Below, piece by piece: positions 1 to 5,650 of a DNA stretch of 15,361 nt. How positions within the stretch are numbered: the first letter of the stretch is position 1; every line of letters begins with the position of its first letter. The DNA comes from Cyanobacteriota bacterium. GTDB taxonomy: Bacteria > Cyanobacteriota > Cyanobacteriia > Phormidesmidales > Phormidesmidaceae. The translations under genes were made by a program, and so were the position numbers. The notes beneath the pieces are model-generated. The model was given only the letters and a program-made list of their open reading frames with translations, was not told the DNA's origin and did not search any database. The DNA is taken from positions 1-15,361 of the forward strand of contig JAQCHG010000002.1 of assembly GCA_027619675.1 (NCBI GenBank), in the 5' to 3' direction.

Positions 1-32
1 GAATCCCCCCGCACCTAAGCACGGGGGGATTC
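1..32. repeat. Perfect 11-bp inverted repeat at the window edge
   Basis: The arms at 1-11 and 22-32 are perfect reverse complements (GAATCCCCCCG and its complement) around a 10-nt loop. The element lies about 130 bp past the stop of the minus-strand membrane-protein gene, and neither flank has a T-run. It could be a factor-dependent transcript end or a dispersed palindromic repeat. The left edge is cut by the window, so the stem may be longer. Confidence 0.5.
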
Positions 33-58
33 ATGTCATCGGCTATTGCTTTGCCGCC

Positions 59-87
59 TGCACCTACCGGGTTGAGGCCCGGTGCAG
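59..87. repeat. Imperfect hairpin next to the edge palindrome
   Basis: TGCAC at the left and GTGCA at the right can pair, and an inner CGGG/CCCG stem closes a short loop around TTGAGG, with a small internal bulge on the left arm. It sits between the edge palindrome and the end of the minus-strand membrane-protein gene. It could belong to that gene's 3' end. No U-tract is visible. Confidence 0.3.
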
Positions 88-161
88 ACACGGGTCCTCG
101 GTGGGGATCAAGCCCATCACAACCCAGTCAGTATTCAGTATCAGTATATGGATAGCAGTCA

Positions 162-698
162 CTAGGAGGCAGACTGGAGATCTTGATAGCAGAGTCGTGC
201 CAGCAGCCCCAAGCCCAGCAGCTTCACCAGTTCTAGACCCCAGTAGGTGCCATGCATCCAGGCCATGGCGGCGGGGGCGGGGGCCTGGGGTGCAAACGCA
301 TCCAAGGAAATCCCCAAGGCTCCCATCTCGGGGGTGAGGCCATAGGTGTAGATCAACACCACCGCCAGCAACGTAGCCCCCGTACCCACCGCCCAACGGC
401 AACGGCTACCGCTAATGACGGTGCTAAAGGCGGGTAAGGGGCACCGCAAGGTGAGAAGCCCAGTCAAAATCAGGGCTGCACACACCAGTTCTACATGGTT
501 AAAGGCTTCAAACAGGCTGTAGCCAACGGTGGCGAAACTGGGCTCCGTCATCATGCCAGCGGTGTACATCACGGGCATCACCAACAGGTCCAGCACCAGG
601 CTGGCGCTGAGCCAAAAGGCCACAATGGCCAAAATCCAAGGCAGCCAGCGAATCTGGCGATCGCGACTGGCATTAACCGCTAACGTGCGAGCAGTCAT
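162..698 (-). CDS. Hypothetical four-helix membrane protein
   Basis: The 178-residue protein starts at ATG 698 with a good ribosome binding site (GGAG about 7 nt upstream). Hydrophobic segments lie at roughly residues 20-45, 62-86, 105-122 and 150-170, so four membrane helices are likely, with the N-terminus carrying several arginines before the first helix. A Phe-Asn-His-Val-Glu motif sits just before helix 2. The pattern of an early hydrophobic segment followed by a Pro-Val-Met stretch is faintly like DUF4149/TMEM205 proteins, but I do not recognise it with confidence. It is monocistronic by position: the neighbour at 996-1604 ends in its own terminator. No function is assigned. Confidence 0.75.
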   Translation of the reverse strand: MTARTLAVNASRDRQIRWLPWILAIVAFWLSASLVLDLLVMPVMYTAGMMTEPSFATVGYSLFEAFNHVELVCAALILTGLLTLRCPLPAFSTVISGSRCRWAVGTGATLLAVVLIYTYGLTPEMGALGISLDAFAPQAPAPAAMAWMHGTYWGLELVKLLGLGLLARLCYQDLQSAS

Positions 699-928
699 AG
701 GTGCTCTCCAAATATGAAATCAAGGGGATGAATGCGACGGTATCTACTCTGCCCCTCTGTTTTGGCTGGGGTGAATAAATTCCGTTGATCTCAACTTAAC
801 GAAGAGGTCCTTGCCTAATCAGAAATTGTTGCGCTCTTTAATTCTTAGGGGAGAAAACCCTTAACCCTTCAAAAGAGATGTGTCTCAATGTTGCGTTGAT
901 TAACAACATTGATAAAAATGTAGTCACT

Positions 929-958
929 AAAAAGCCCCTGACTAATGAGGTCAGGGGC
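929..958 (-). terminator. Rho-independent terminator of the cupin gene
   Basis: A perfect 9-bp GC-rich stem (934-942 with 950-958) encloses a 7-nt loop. On the minus strand it is followed by five T residues (A929-A933 on the plus strand). It lies 37 bp past the stop of the minus-strand cupin gene, as expected for an intrinsic terminator. Confidence 0.85.
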
Positions 959-995
959 AAAGGGCAAGCAAATTTACGCTGGGGGTGACTCAGGT

Positions 996-1604
996 CTACT
1001 TTTGGTTGGCGCGGGCGTAGTCATCCTGGAAGCGCACGATGTCGTCTTCCCCTAAATACTCACCGTTTTGCACTTCGATCAGAATCAGGGGAATCACCCC
1101 AGAGTTTTCTAACCGATGGGAGGTGCAGGGGGGCACGTAGGTGGATTGGTTAGCGGTCAGCAAAATTTCCTTATCCCCACAGGTGACCCGAGCCGTACCG
1201 GATACCACAATCCAGTGCTCGCTGCGGTGGTGGTGCATTTGCAGACTGAGGCGATGGCCTGGCTTCACCTCAATGCGTTTAATTTTGTACCGACTGCCTT
1301 CCTCTAACACAGTGAAGGATCCCCAAGGCCGCAGCTCAGTCGCGGCAACGCCTTTGGGGGCGGTGGCGGGCACGGGCAGAGTGGCCGGGGCTTGGATCAA
1401 TTCTTCTGTCTTGGGCACGGCGGCGATGTCCTCCAGGGTCCGAATGGGTGACGTGTCTACGGCAATGACTGCGGTAGCTGGCGCTATAGCCAGGGTGCCC
1501 ACAGCGTTTATGGGGGGCACCAGGGGGCTAGGGTTGACCCAGATCAACAGCACGGCATTCCCTGTGGAATCCTTCGGGTCAGTCCCCGATCGCCAATATA
1601 GCAA
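996..1604 (-). CDS. Cupin protein, phosphomannose isomerase type II C-terminal family
   Basis: The C-terminal about 115 residues match the cupin that ends bifunctional GDP-mannose pyrophosphorylase/mannose-6-phosphate isomerase (ManC/AlgA): an Arg-Pro-Trp-Gly-Ser-Phe motif (residues 92-97), the metal-site run Gln-Met-His-His-His with Glu129 and His130 (from residue 122), and a second cupin motif with His163 and Asn167. Stand-alone copies of this domain are common in cyanobacteria; a role in mannose-6-phosphate/fructose-6-phosphate interconversion or sugar sensing is inference. The first about 85 residues are Ala/Pro/Val/Thr-rich and look disordered. No ATG exists in this extension: the longest frame begins with TTG at 1604. 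A GTG at 1553 has a closer AGGG upstream and is an equally good start. The 3' end is followed by a strong terminator. Confidence 0.85.
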   Translation of the reverse strand: MLYWRSGTDPKDSTGNAVLLIWVNPSPLVPPINAVGTLAIAPATAVIAVDTSPIRTLEDIAAVPKTEELIQAPATLPVPATAPKGVAATELRPWGSFTVLEEGSRYKIKRIEVKPGHRLSLQMHHHRSEHWIVVSGTARVTCGDKEILLTANQSTYVPPCTSHRLENSGVIPLILIEVQNGEYLGEDDIVRFQDDYARANQK

Positions 1605-2024
1605 CGGGGCTGGGTCGGCAGGGCAGAGGACAGGGCTGAACCCCGCTGACTTGCAAAAGTCTTTATGGAAAGCCGCCGCCCTTCAAATCCCCTTCACTGA
1701 TCCCAGGACGGGATCGGTGAAGGGAAGGGACAGTCATCCATTCACCCCCGTATGCTTGGGCAGCCATGGGCATCTATGAACATCTATGGGCATTCGCTAG
1801 CTACCATGTCCAACTCTGAACTTGAGGCCATGGCGAGGGCAGGGCTGCATGGTGGCAAGGCCGTATGGTTAACGGGCTGCATGGTGAGGGACTGCACCTA
1901 GGCAACAACAGGCTAGGATCAGCCCAGACCATGGGGTAAACAAAATTTCTTGCGGGCTGCTTCAGTCTTGAGCGGCCCGACCGCATGTTTTGTTCACCCC
2001 CAACCACTGACGGGGAATCGGGAC
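1605..2024. other. 420-bp divergent intergenic region
   Basis: This gap separates the minus-strand cupin from the plus-strand yidD and must hold both promoters. It contains the long hairpin at 1690-1724, a short direct repeat of CATCTATG near 1770-1790, and two copies of GGGCTGCATGGT near 1843 and 1875. I see no convincing conserved coding frame and no clear -35/-10 pair. Confidence 0.5.
1690..1724. repeat. 15-bp hairpin upstream of the cupin gene
   Basis: CCCTTCACTGATCCC at 1690-1704 pairs with GGGATCGGTGAAGGG at 1710-1724; the only imperfection is one position that forms a G-U pair in RNA. The loop is five bases. There is no T-run on either side, so it is unlikely to be an intrinsic terminator. 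It lies 86 bp upstream of the farthest possible cupin start, where it could be a leader structure or an operator. Confidence 0.6.
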
Positions 2025-2315
2025 ATGAAGGCTGTGTTGATGTTGCTGGTGCGGGCCTACCAAGGGCTGGTGTCTCCCCTGTTGCCCCCGACCTGCCGAT
2101 TCCAGCCCAGTTGTTCTAACTATGCCCTGACGGCGCTGGAGCGGTTTGGGGCCATGCGAGGAACGTGGTTGGCCATCCGCCGCATTAGTCGCTGTCATCC
2201 TTTACATCCCGGCGGCTATGACCCGGTACCGGAACTGTTGCCGCTCCTGGGAAAAAGTCGCCTAGAGCAGTTCATCCCCACCGCTGAGCCGCCCCCTGCC
2301 AGAAAACGCGAGTAG
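2025..2315 (+). CDS. yidD: Membrane protein insertion efficiency factor YidD
   Basis: The 96-residue protein has the family signature: a short amphipathic N-terminus, then Leu-Val-Ser-Pro-Leu-Leu-Pro-Pro, then [10 protein letters not shown], and the late [12 protein letters not shown] motif. YidD is a small membrane-associated protein that aids YidC-dependent insertion of inner-membrane (here also thylakoid) proteins. The ATG at 2025 is preferred because the family begins right at this position; an upstream in-frame TTG at 1950 would add 25 unrelated residues. GGGA lies upstream of the ATG. In many bacteria yidD sits between rnpA and yidC; here it stands alone, convergent with the next gene with only 20 bp between stops. 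Confidence 0.95.
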   Translation: MKAVLMLLVRAYQGLVSPLLPPTCRFQPSCSNYALTALERFGAMRGTWLAIRRISRCHPLHPGGYDPVPELLPLLGKSRLEQFIPTAEPPPARKRE

Positions 2316-2335
2316 GGCGGGGGGCAGCTTGCGGG

Positions 2336-3001
2336 CTATGAGATCGCGGCTAACACTTGCTCAGCGGTGGCGGTCCAGCCCACAATGCCCCCTTGAGCGC
2401 GCACCATCTCTAGAGTGGACGCCTTGAAGGCGGGGAAATAGCTATCAGTGCCGTCTTCCACCAACAGGCATTCATAGCCGCGATCGTTGGCTTCCCGCAT
2501 GGTGGTCTGGACACAGACTTCTGTCGTCACCCCGGTAAAAATGAGGTGGGTGATACCGTGGGCTTGCAGAATGTCCTGCAAGGGGGTGGCATAAAAGGCT
2601 CCTTTACCGGGTTTGCCGATGACAATCTCATCGGGCTTGGGGGCCAGAGCGGGCACAATGCCGTTGCCCGGTTCCCCCAGCACCAAAATACGTCCCATGG
2701 GGCCAGGATCGCCAATTTTGAGGCTGCTCTGCCCCCGCTCCCGCTTCGACGGCGGACAGTCCGACAGGTCTGATTGGTGACCTTCGACGGTTTGAACAAT
2801 CAGCCAGCCGCGATCGCGAAAGGCCTGTTGCAGTTTTTGAATGGTGGGAACGATGGCCTGGAGGCGGGTGACATCATTGCCCAAGGCTTCGCCAAACCCT
2901 CCAGGTTCTAAAAAGTCGCGCTGCATATCGATGATGATCAACGCAGCGCTGCCATCGGTGGGTAGCGAATAGTCGTAGGGTTGTGCCGCAAGGGTGGCCA
3001 T
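2336..3001 (-). CDS. Cysteine hydrolase, isochorismatase superfamily (possibly biuret amidohydrolase-like)
   Basis: The 221-residue protein is a full-length isochorismatase-fold amidohydrolase. Asp25 (in Ile-Asp-Met-Gln-Arg-Asp-Phe), Lys130 (in Lys-Pro-Gly-Lys-Gly-Ala-Phe) and Cys163 (in Thr-Glu-Val-Cys-Val-Gln-Thr) form the expected Asp-Lys-Cys triad, with the cis-peptide Gly-Val-Thr-Thr just before the Cys. The spacing of the triad and the Lys-Pro-Gly-Lys-Gly motif resemble biuret and ureidoacrylate/peroxyureidoacrylate hydrolases more than nicotinamidases, but the substrate cannot be fixed from sequence. It is likely a soluble C-N hydrolase in nitrogen salvage (inference). The start is ATG 3001; its ribosome binding site is weak. 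No urea-cycle or allophanate genes are adjacent. Confidence 0.9.
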   Translation of the reverse strand: MATLAAQPYDYSLPTDGSAALIIIDMQRDFLEPGGFGEALGNDVTRLQAIVPTIQKLQQAFRDRGWLIVQTVEGHQSDLSDCPPSKRERGQSSLKIGDPGPMGRILVLGEPGNGIVPALAPKPDEIVIGKPGKGAFYATPLQDILQAHGITHLIFTGVTTEVCVQTTMREANDRGYECLLVEDGTDSYFPAFKASTLEMVRAQGGIVGWTATAEQVLAAIS

Positions 3002-3231
3002 GGGTTTGTCCAGAGGGGATCAGTGATTGGTATACCCGCAATGAGACCACTGATGGGATAGCGCAGACAACTATTTGCCCCTTCCCTACCCGCAGTTTTC
3101 TGAAAAAACAGGGCGACCAAACCTTCTACACTAGATGAAGTTATGTGACGAACTGGGGCGATCGCCCACTGGCGCTGAGTACCCGTCCCCAGCTCCCCCC
3201 AGTGGTCCCCCATTCCCCGCGAGGCGGCACC

Positions 3232-3984
3232 ATGGCAGTTCTTATTCTGGGCAGTGTCAGTTTTGTGGCTTGGTTCCTGAGCATGTTGGCCGGGGGCGGC
3301 AGTCCATTGGTGCTGATTCCGGTGATTACGGTGCTGCTGGGATCCCAAGCGGTGGCCCCGGTGATCACAACCGGATTGCTGGTGGGCAACAGCCAGCGCA
3401 GTCTGTTTTTTTGGCGCGAGATTGATTGGGTTGTCACCGCTTGGTACGTACCAGGGGCGATCGCGGGGGCCTTGCTAGGGGCCTATGCCTTCGCGAATCT
3501 CCATCTAGAGTGGCTGCAAATCTTTTTAGGGCTGGCCCTACTGTTGATGGTGGCCAACTATGGCCTCAGCCGTTGGTTAAAACGGCGTTCTTGGTCGCTG
3601 ACGGTGCGGGCATGGCATTTTTTACCCGCCGCTTTTCTCAATGGTGTTGGGTCGGGGCTCGTGGGCAGCACCGGACCTATCATGAACCCCCTCTATTTGG
3701 GGTACGGCCTAGAAAAGGAAGCCATGGTGGCCACCAAGTCCGCAAATAAAGCGTTTCTGCATTTGGTTAAAATTGCCAGCTATCTCACCCTCGGGGTCCT
3801 TGACTCGTCTTACCTGGGCTATGGCTTAGTGATTGGTGTCGCCGCTATGCCTGCTAACTGGCTGGGCAAACAGGTGTTAGCCCGCATGAGCAGTGAACAA
3901 TTTCGCCAAATGGTATTCACCCTGATTGCCGTCAGCGGCTTACTGATGCTGTGGCAACAACGGGCGTGGCTCCCCGTCGGCTAG
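3232..3984 (+). CDS. TauE/SafE family membrane exporter
   Basis: The 250-residue protein is almost entirely hydrophobic with about seven or eight membrane segments. It shows the duplicated TauE/SafE signature: Ala-Gly-Gly-Gly-Ser-Pro-Leu near residue 22 in the first half and Gly-Ser-Gly-Leu-Val-Gly-Ser-Thr-Gly-Pro-Ile near residue 140 in the second half. Members export or import small anions such as sulfite, sulfoacetate or related organosulfur compounds; the substrate here is unknown. The ATG at 3232 is chosen because GAGGCGG lies 7 nt upstream and the hydrophobic first helix begins at once; a GTG at 3145 in the same frame would add 29 residues rich in Pro and Arg. It is divergent from the cysteine hydrolase, with a 230-bp shared upstream region. 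Confidence 0.9.
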   Translation: MAVLILGSVSFVAWFLSMLAGGGSPLVLIPVITVLLGSQAVAPVITTGLLVGNSQRSLFFWREIDWVVTAWYVPGAIAGALLGAYAFANLHLEWLQIFLGLALLLMVANYGLSRWLKRRSWSLTVRAWHFLPAAFLNGVGSGLVGSTGPIMNPLYLGYGLEKEAMVATKSANKAFLHLVKIASYLTLGVLDSSYLGYGLVIGVAAMPANWLGKQVLARMSSEQFRQMVFTLIAVSGLLMLWQQRAWLPVG

Positions 3985-4351
3985 GGGGGGCTGACATCCT
4001 TAAATATAGTGTGCAGCAACCTTCTCACCCGTCAGCGTCAAATGCTTTTATACTTTAGTACATTCACACAGCCACAACTGGCAAGGTATGAGTAAAGCCG
4101 TAATTTTCAATTAGTTTGATTTCTCATATGAGTACTACCAGGCTGGGAAAAATAGAGAACCTGAGTTACTTTTATAACTGAAATCCATCATTTTCCTTGC
4201 CACATTCTAGGCAAGTAATCTCCCAGGAAAATCGGTTTTGACTAACAACCAACAGAGCACTTAGAGCTAGTTCCCTTAAATGAACCTGTCAGTATTGGCA
4301 GGTCTTGTCTAAACTCAACAGTCAGTGTCCTGCAATGGAGTTCTATATATT
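3985..4351. other. 367-bp AT-richer intergenic region
   Basis: Base composition shifts here to clearly more A/T than in the neighbouring genes. TATACT at 4049-4054 looks like a -10 element but has no recognisable -35. A 7-bp stem (4284-4290 with 4297-4303, one G-U) with a 6-nt loop lies upstream of the next gene. No coding frame with family resemblance is visible. Confidence 0.45.
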
Positions 4352-4831
4352 ATGGGTGACTTTCTACAGGCGATTCAAAATACGCCAATACCGACCATAT
4401 TAATTGTTGTAGGTCTCTTTATTTTAGTATTGGGGTTCGTAACCAAAATCGGTGGAATCATTGAGGTGTCGTCTGAGCAAAAAAAATGGACAATTCCAGT
4501 CGGTTTATTTGTTCTCTGCATTGGACTAGTTCTCTACTTGCATTCTGGATCCCCTTCAGGAACGGTAACATCCACCCCAGAGCCAACCCCTACACAAACA
4601 GCCATGCCTATCACAGCGTCGGTTGATCGATCTCCACCTGTGGGTATTAATAGTGAACAGTGGGAAAAATGTCGCTCCGTTCAGCAGATTCTTCCTGTGG
4701 CAGAAGCGGGACCAGGGGCTGCCAATAAGCAGATTAATGCAGAAGGGCTGGTGCGGATGCCACCGAGCGACCAAAGTGGAATTTGGACAGATTTGAAATG
4801 CCCCCAAATCCCAGAGATTTATGATTGGTGA
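4352..4831 (+). CDS. Hypothetical two-helix membrane protein with Pro/Thr linker
   Basis: The 159-residue protein begins at ATG 4352 with GGAG 11 nt upstream; an in-frame GTG at 4325 would add nine residues. Residues 10-34 and about 47-64 are strong membrane helices separated by a short loop containing Lys-Ile-Gly-Gly-Ile-Ile-Glu-Val. A Pro/Thr/Ser-rich linker follows (about 68-90), then a 70-residue soluble tail with two cysteines and no domain I recognise. I recall this two-helix module as the N-terminal anchor of a range of cyanobacterial multidomain proteins whose C-terminal effector domain varies. If so, this copy has a very short tail and may be a truncated or minimal member. The reading frame itself is intact. 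Confidence 0.65.
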   Translation: MGDFLQAIQNTPIPTILIVVGLFILVLGFVTKIGGIIEVSSEQKKWTIPVGLFVLCIGLVLYLHSGSPSGTVTSTPEPTPTQTAMPITASVDRSPPVGINSEQWEKCRSVQQILPVAEAGPGAANKQINAEGLVRMPPSDQSGIWTDLKCPQIPEIYDW

Positions 4832-4960
4832 GATTACCGACTCTCCTAGAATCACGTTGGCAGCGAAAGCGACTAGACCTTGAAGTCCAGGTGGCGCAAG
4901 GCCTGGAGAAAAACGAGATGCAAAATGTATCACTAAATACAGTTTCAAGCATATCCCCAA

Positions 4961-5001
4961 GAGAGCCGTAACGTTTAGAATTTTTCATCCCGTTGGCTCT
5001 C
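4961..5001. repeat. Bulged 11-bp inverted repeat
   Basis: GAGAGCC (4961-4967) and AACG (4970-4973) pair with CGTT (4991-4994) and GGCTCTC (4995-5001). A 2-nt bulge lies in the left arm and the loop is 17 nt and AT-rich. There is no T-run after the right arm, so it is not a typical terminator. It lies 130 bp past the upstream membrane-protein stop. Confidence 0.45.
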
Positions 5002-5019
5002 TACCATCGACAGGTTTAA

Positions 5020-5142
5020 CAGGGGGTCGATGAGACGAATGACCAGCATGGCTTACTGACTAATTGCGCATTTGTCCTGCGAGGAGGTGTAGGCATAACC
5101 GTTCAGGATATCGTTAATGGCGCAAAATCAGGCTCTCCTATT
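5020..5142 (+). pseudogene. Possible gene remnant, about 41 codons without a start
   Basis: The frame is open between TAA at 5017-5019 and TAG at 5143-5145 and holds no ATG, GTG or TTG early enough to make a normal gene. The translation has a protein-like second half (Leu-Arg-Gly-Gly-Val-Gly-Ile-Thr-Val-Gln-Asp-Ile-Val-Asn-Gly). I do not recognise the family. Its TAG overlaps the start of the AGGAGG that precedes the next gene, which is what the 3' end of an upstream operon partner would look like. It may be the surviving 3' end of a deleted gene, or chance. Confidence 0.25.
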
Positions 5143-5165
5143 TAGGAGGTGCCAACGGTGGTGTT

Positions 5166-5609
5166 ATGTCGCTCATCAAGCTTGGTTGTCTGTTCTCAGG
5201 CTATCTTTGCCTTAGCTTAGTGATCTTCTTTGGGGTGTCCAACACCGTACTTTCAGGAATTTTTTATATCTTTTTTCTGTTGCCCCTTTATGGTGTGGTT
5301 CTGCTGGGGGCTTGGTATTTTATTTGGCGATATCGCACCAGAAGGGCGCGGGTGAAATGGTGGATTTGGGGCGTGGTTTTAGGGTTGCAAATCGCTACAC
5401 TCCTGGCTTCTCCTGGTAACTGCTATAACGTCAAGCAAGGCGATCGCTGCTATTCAAATCTCCAAATTTTGGTCAGCGATATTCCCAGAACGGGTGCCAG
5501 CACTGCCCCCCACTGGCCATGGGTCGAAGATGCCTTTCCAGGTTTACTCTTCGCCTATGGCACCGGCCTCTTCATTGGGTTAACCCAAGTGTCCACGGTA
5601 GACCGCTAA
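5166..5609 (+). CDS. Hypothetical small membrane protein
   Basis: The 147-residue protein has hydrophobic segments at about residues 5-25, 28-54, 66-82 and 122-138, hence probably four membrane helices. The second is followed by an Arg-rich cytoplasmic loop (Arg-Tyr-Arg-Thr-Arg-Arg-Ala-Arg). Two cysteines (in Gly-Asn-Cys-Tyr and Asp-Arg-Cys-Tyr) lie in the segment between helices 3 and 4 and could form a disulfide. No known family is recognised. The nearest strong ribosome-binding sequence, AGGAGG at 5144-5149, is 16 nt from the ATG, longer than usual, and there is no in-frame alternative start between them. The next gene is convergent (minus strand). Confidence 0.65.
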   Translation: MSLIKLGCLFSGYLCLSLVIFFGVSNTVLSGIFYIFFLLPLYGVVLLGAWYFIWRYRTRRARVKWWIWGVVLGLQIATLLASPGNCYNVKQGDRCYSNLQILVSDIPRTGASTAPHWPWVEDAFPGLLFAYGTGLFIGLTQVSTVDR

Positions 5610-5650
5610 CCGCCCTTGTAGACCCCAGCAGCATTCAGCCCCGCCCATTG

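Larger units (their letters stand above)
4832..5165. other. 334-bp region between two small membrane-protein genes
   Basis: This stretch has no full-length gene. It contains an interrupted inverted repeat at 4961-5001 and a short open stretch at 5020-5142 that reads like protein. It ends with AGGAGG at 5144-5149, a strong ribosome-binding sequence placed unusually far from the next ATG. Confidence 0.5.

Noticed and set aside
1141..1779. 212-codon plus-strand frame over the cupin gene
   Set aside because: Antisense to a recognised cupin with catalytic-type motifs; the translation has no domain pattern.
1801..2007. 68-codon minus-strand frame in the yidD upstream region
   Set aside because: No recognisable motif and no ribosome binding site; it covers the likely yidD promoter.
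4734..4988. 84-codon minus-strand frame overlapping the two-helix membrane gene
   Set aside because: It overlaps the end of a better-supported gene and has a composition without domain signals.
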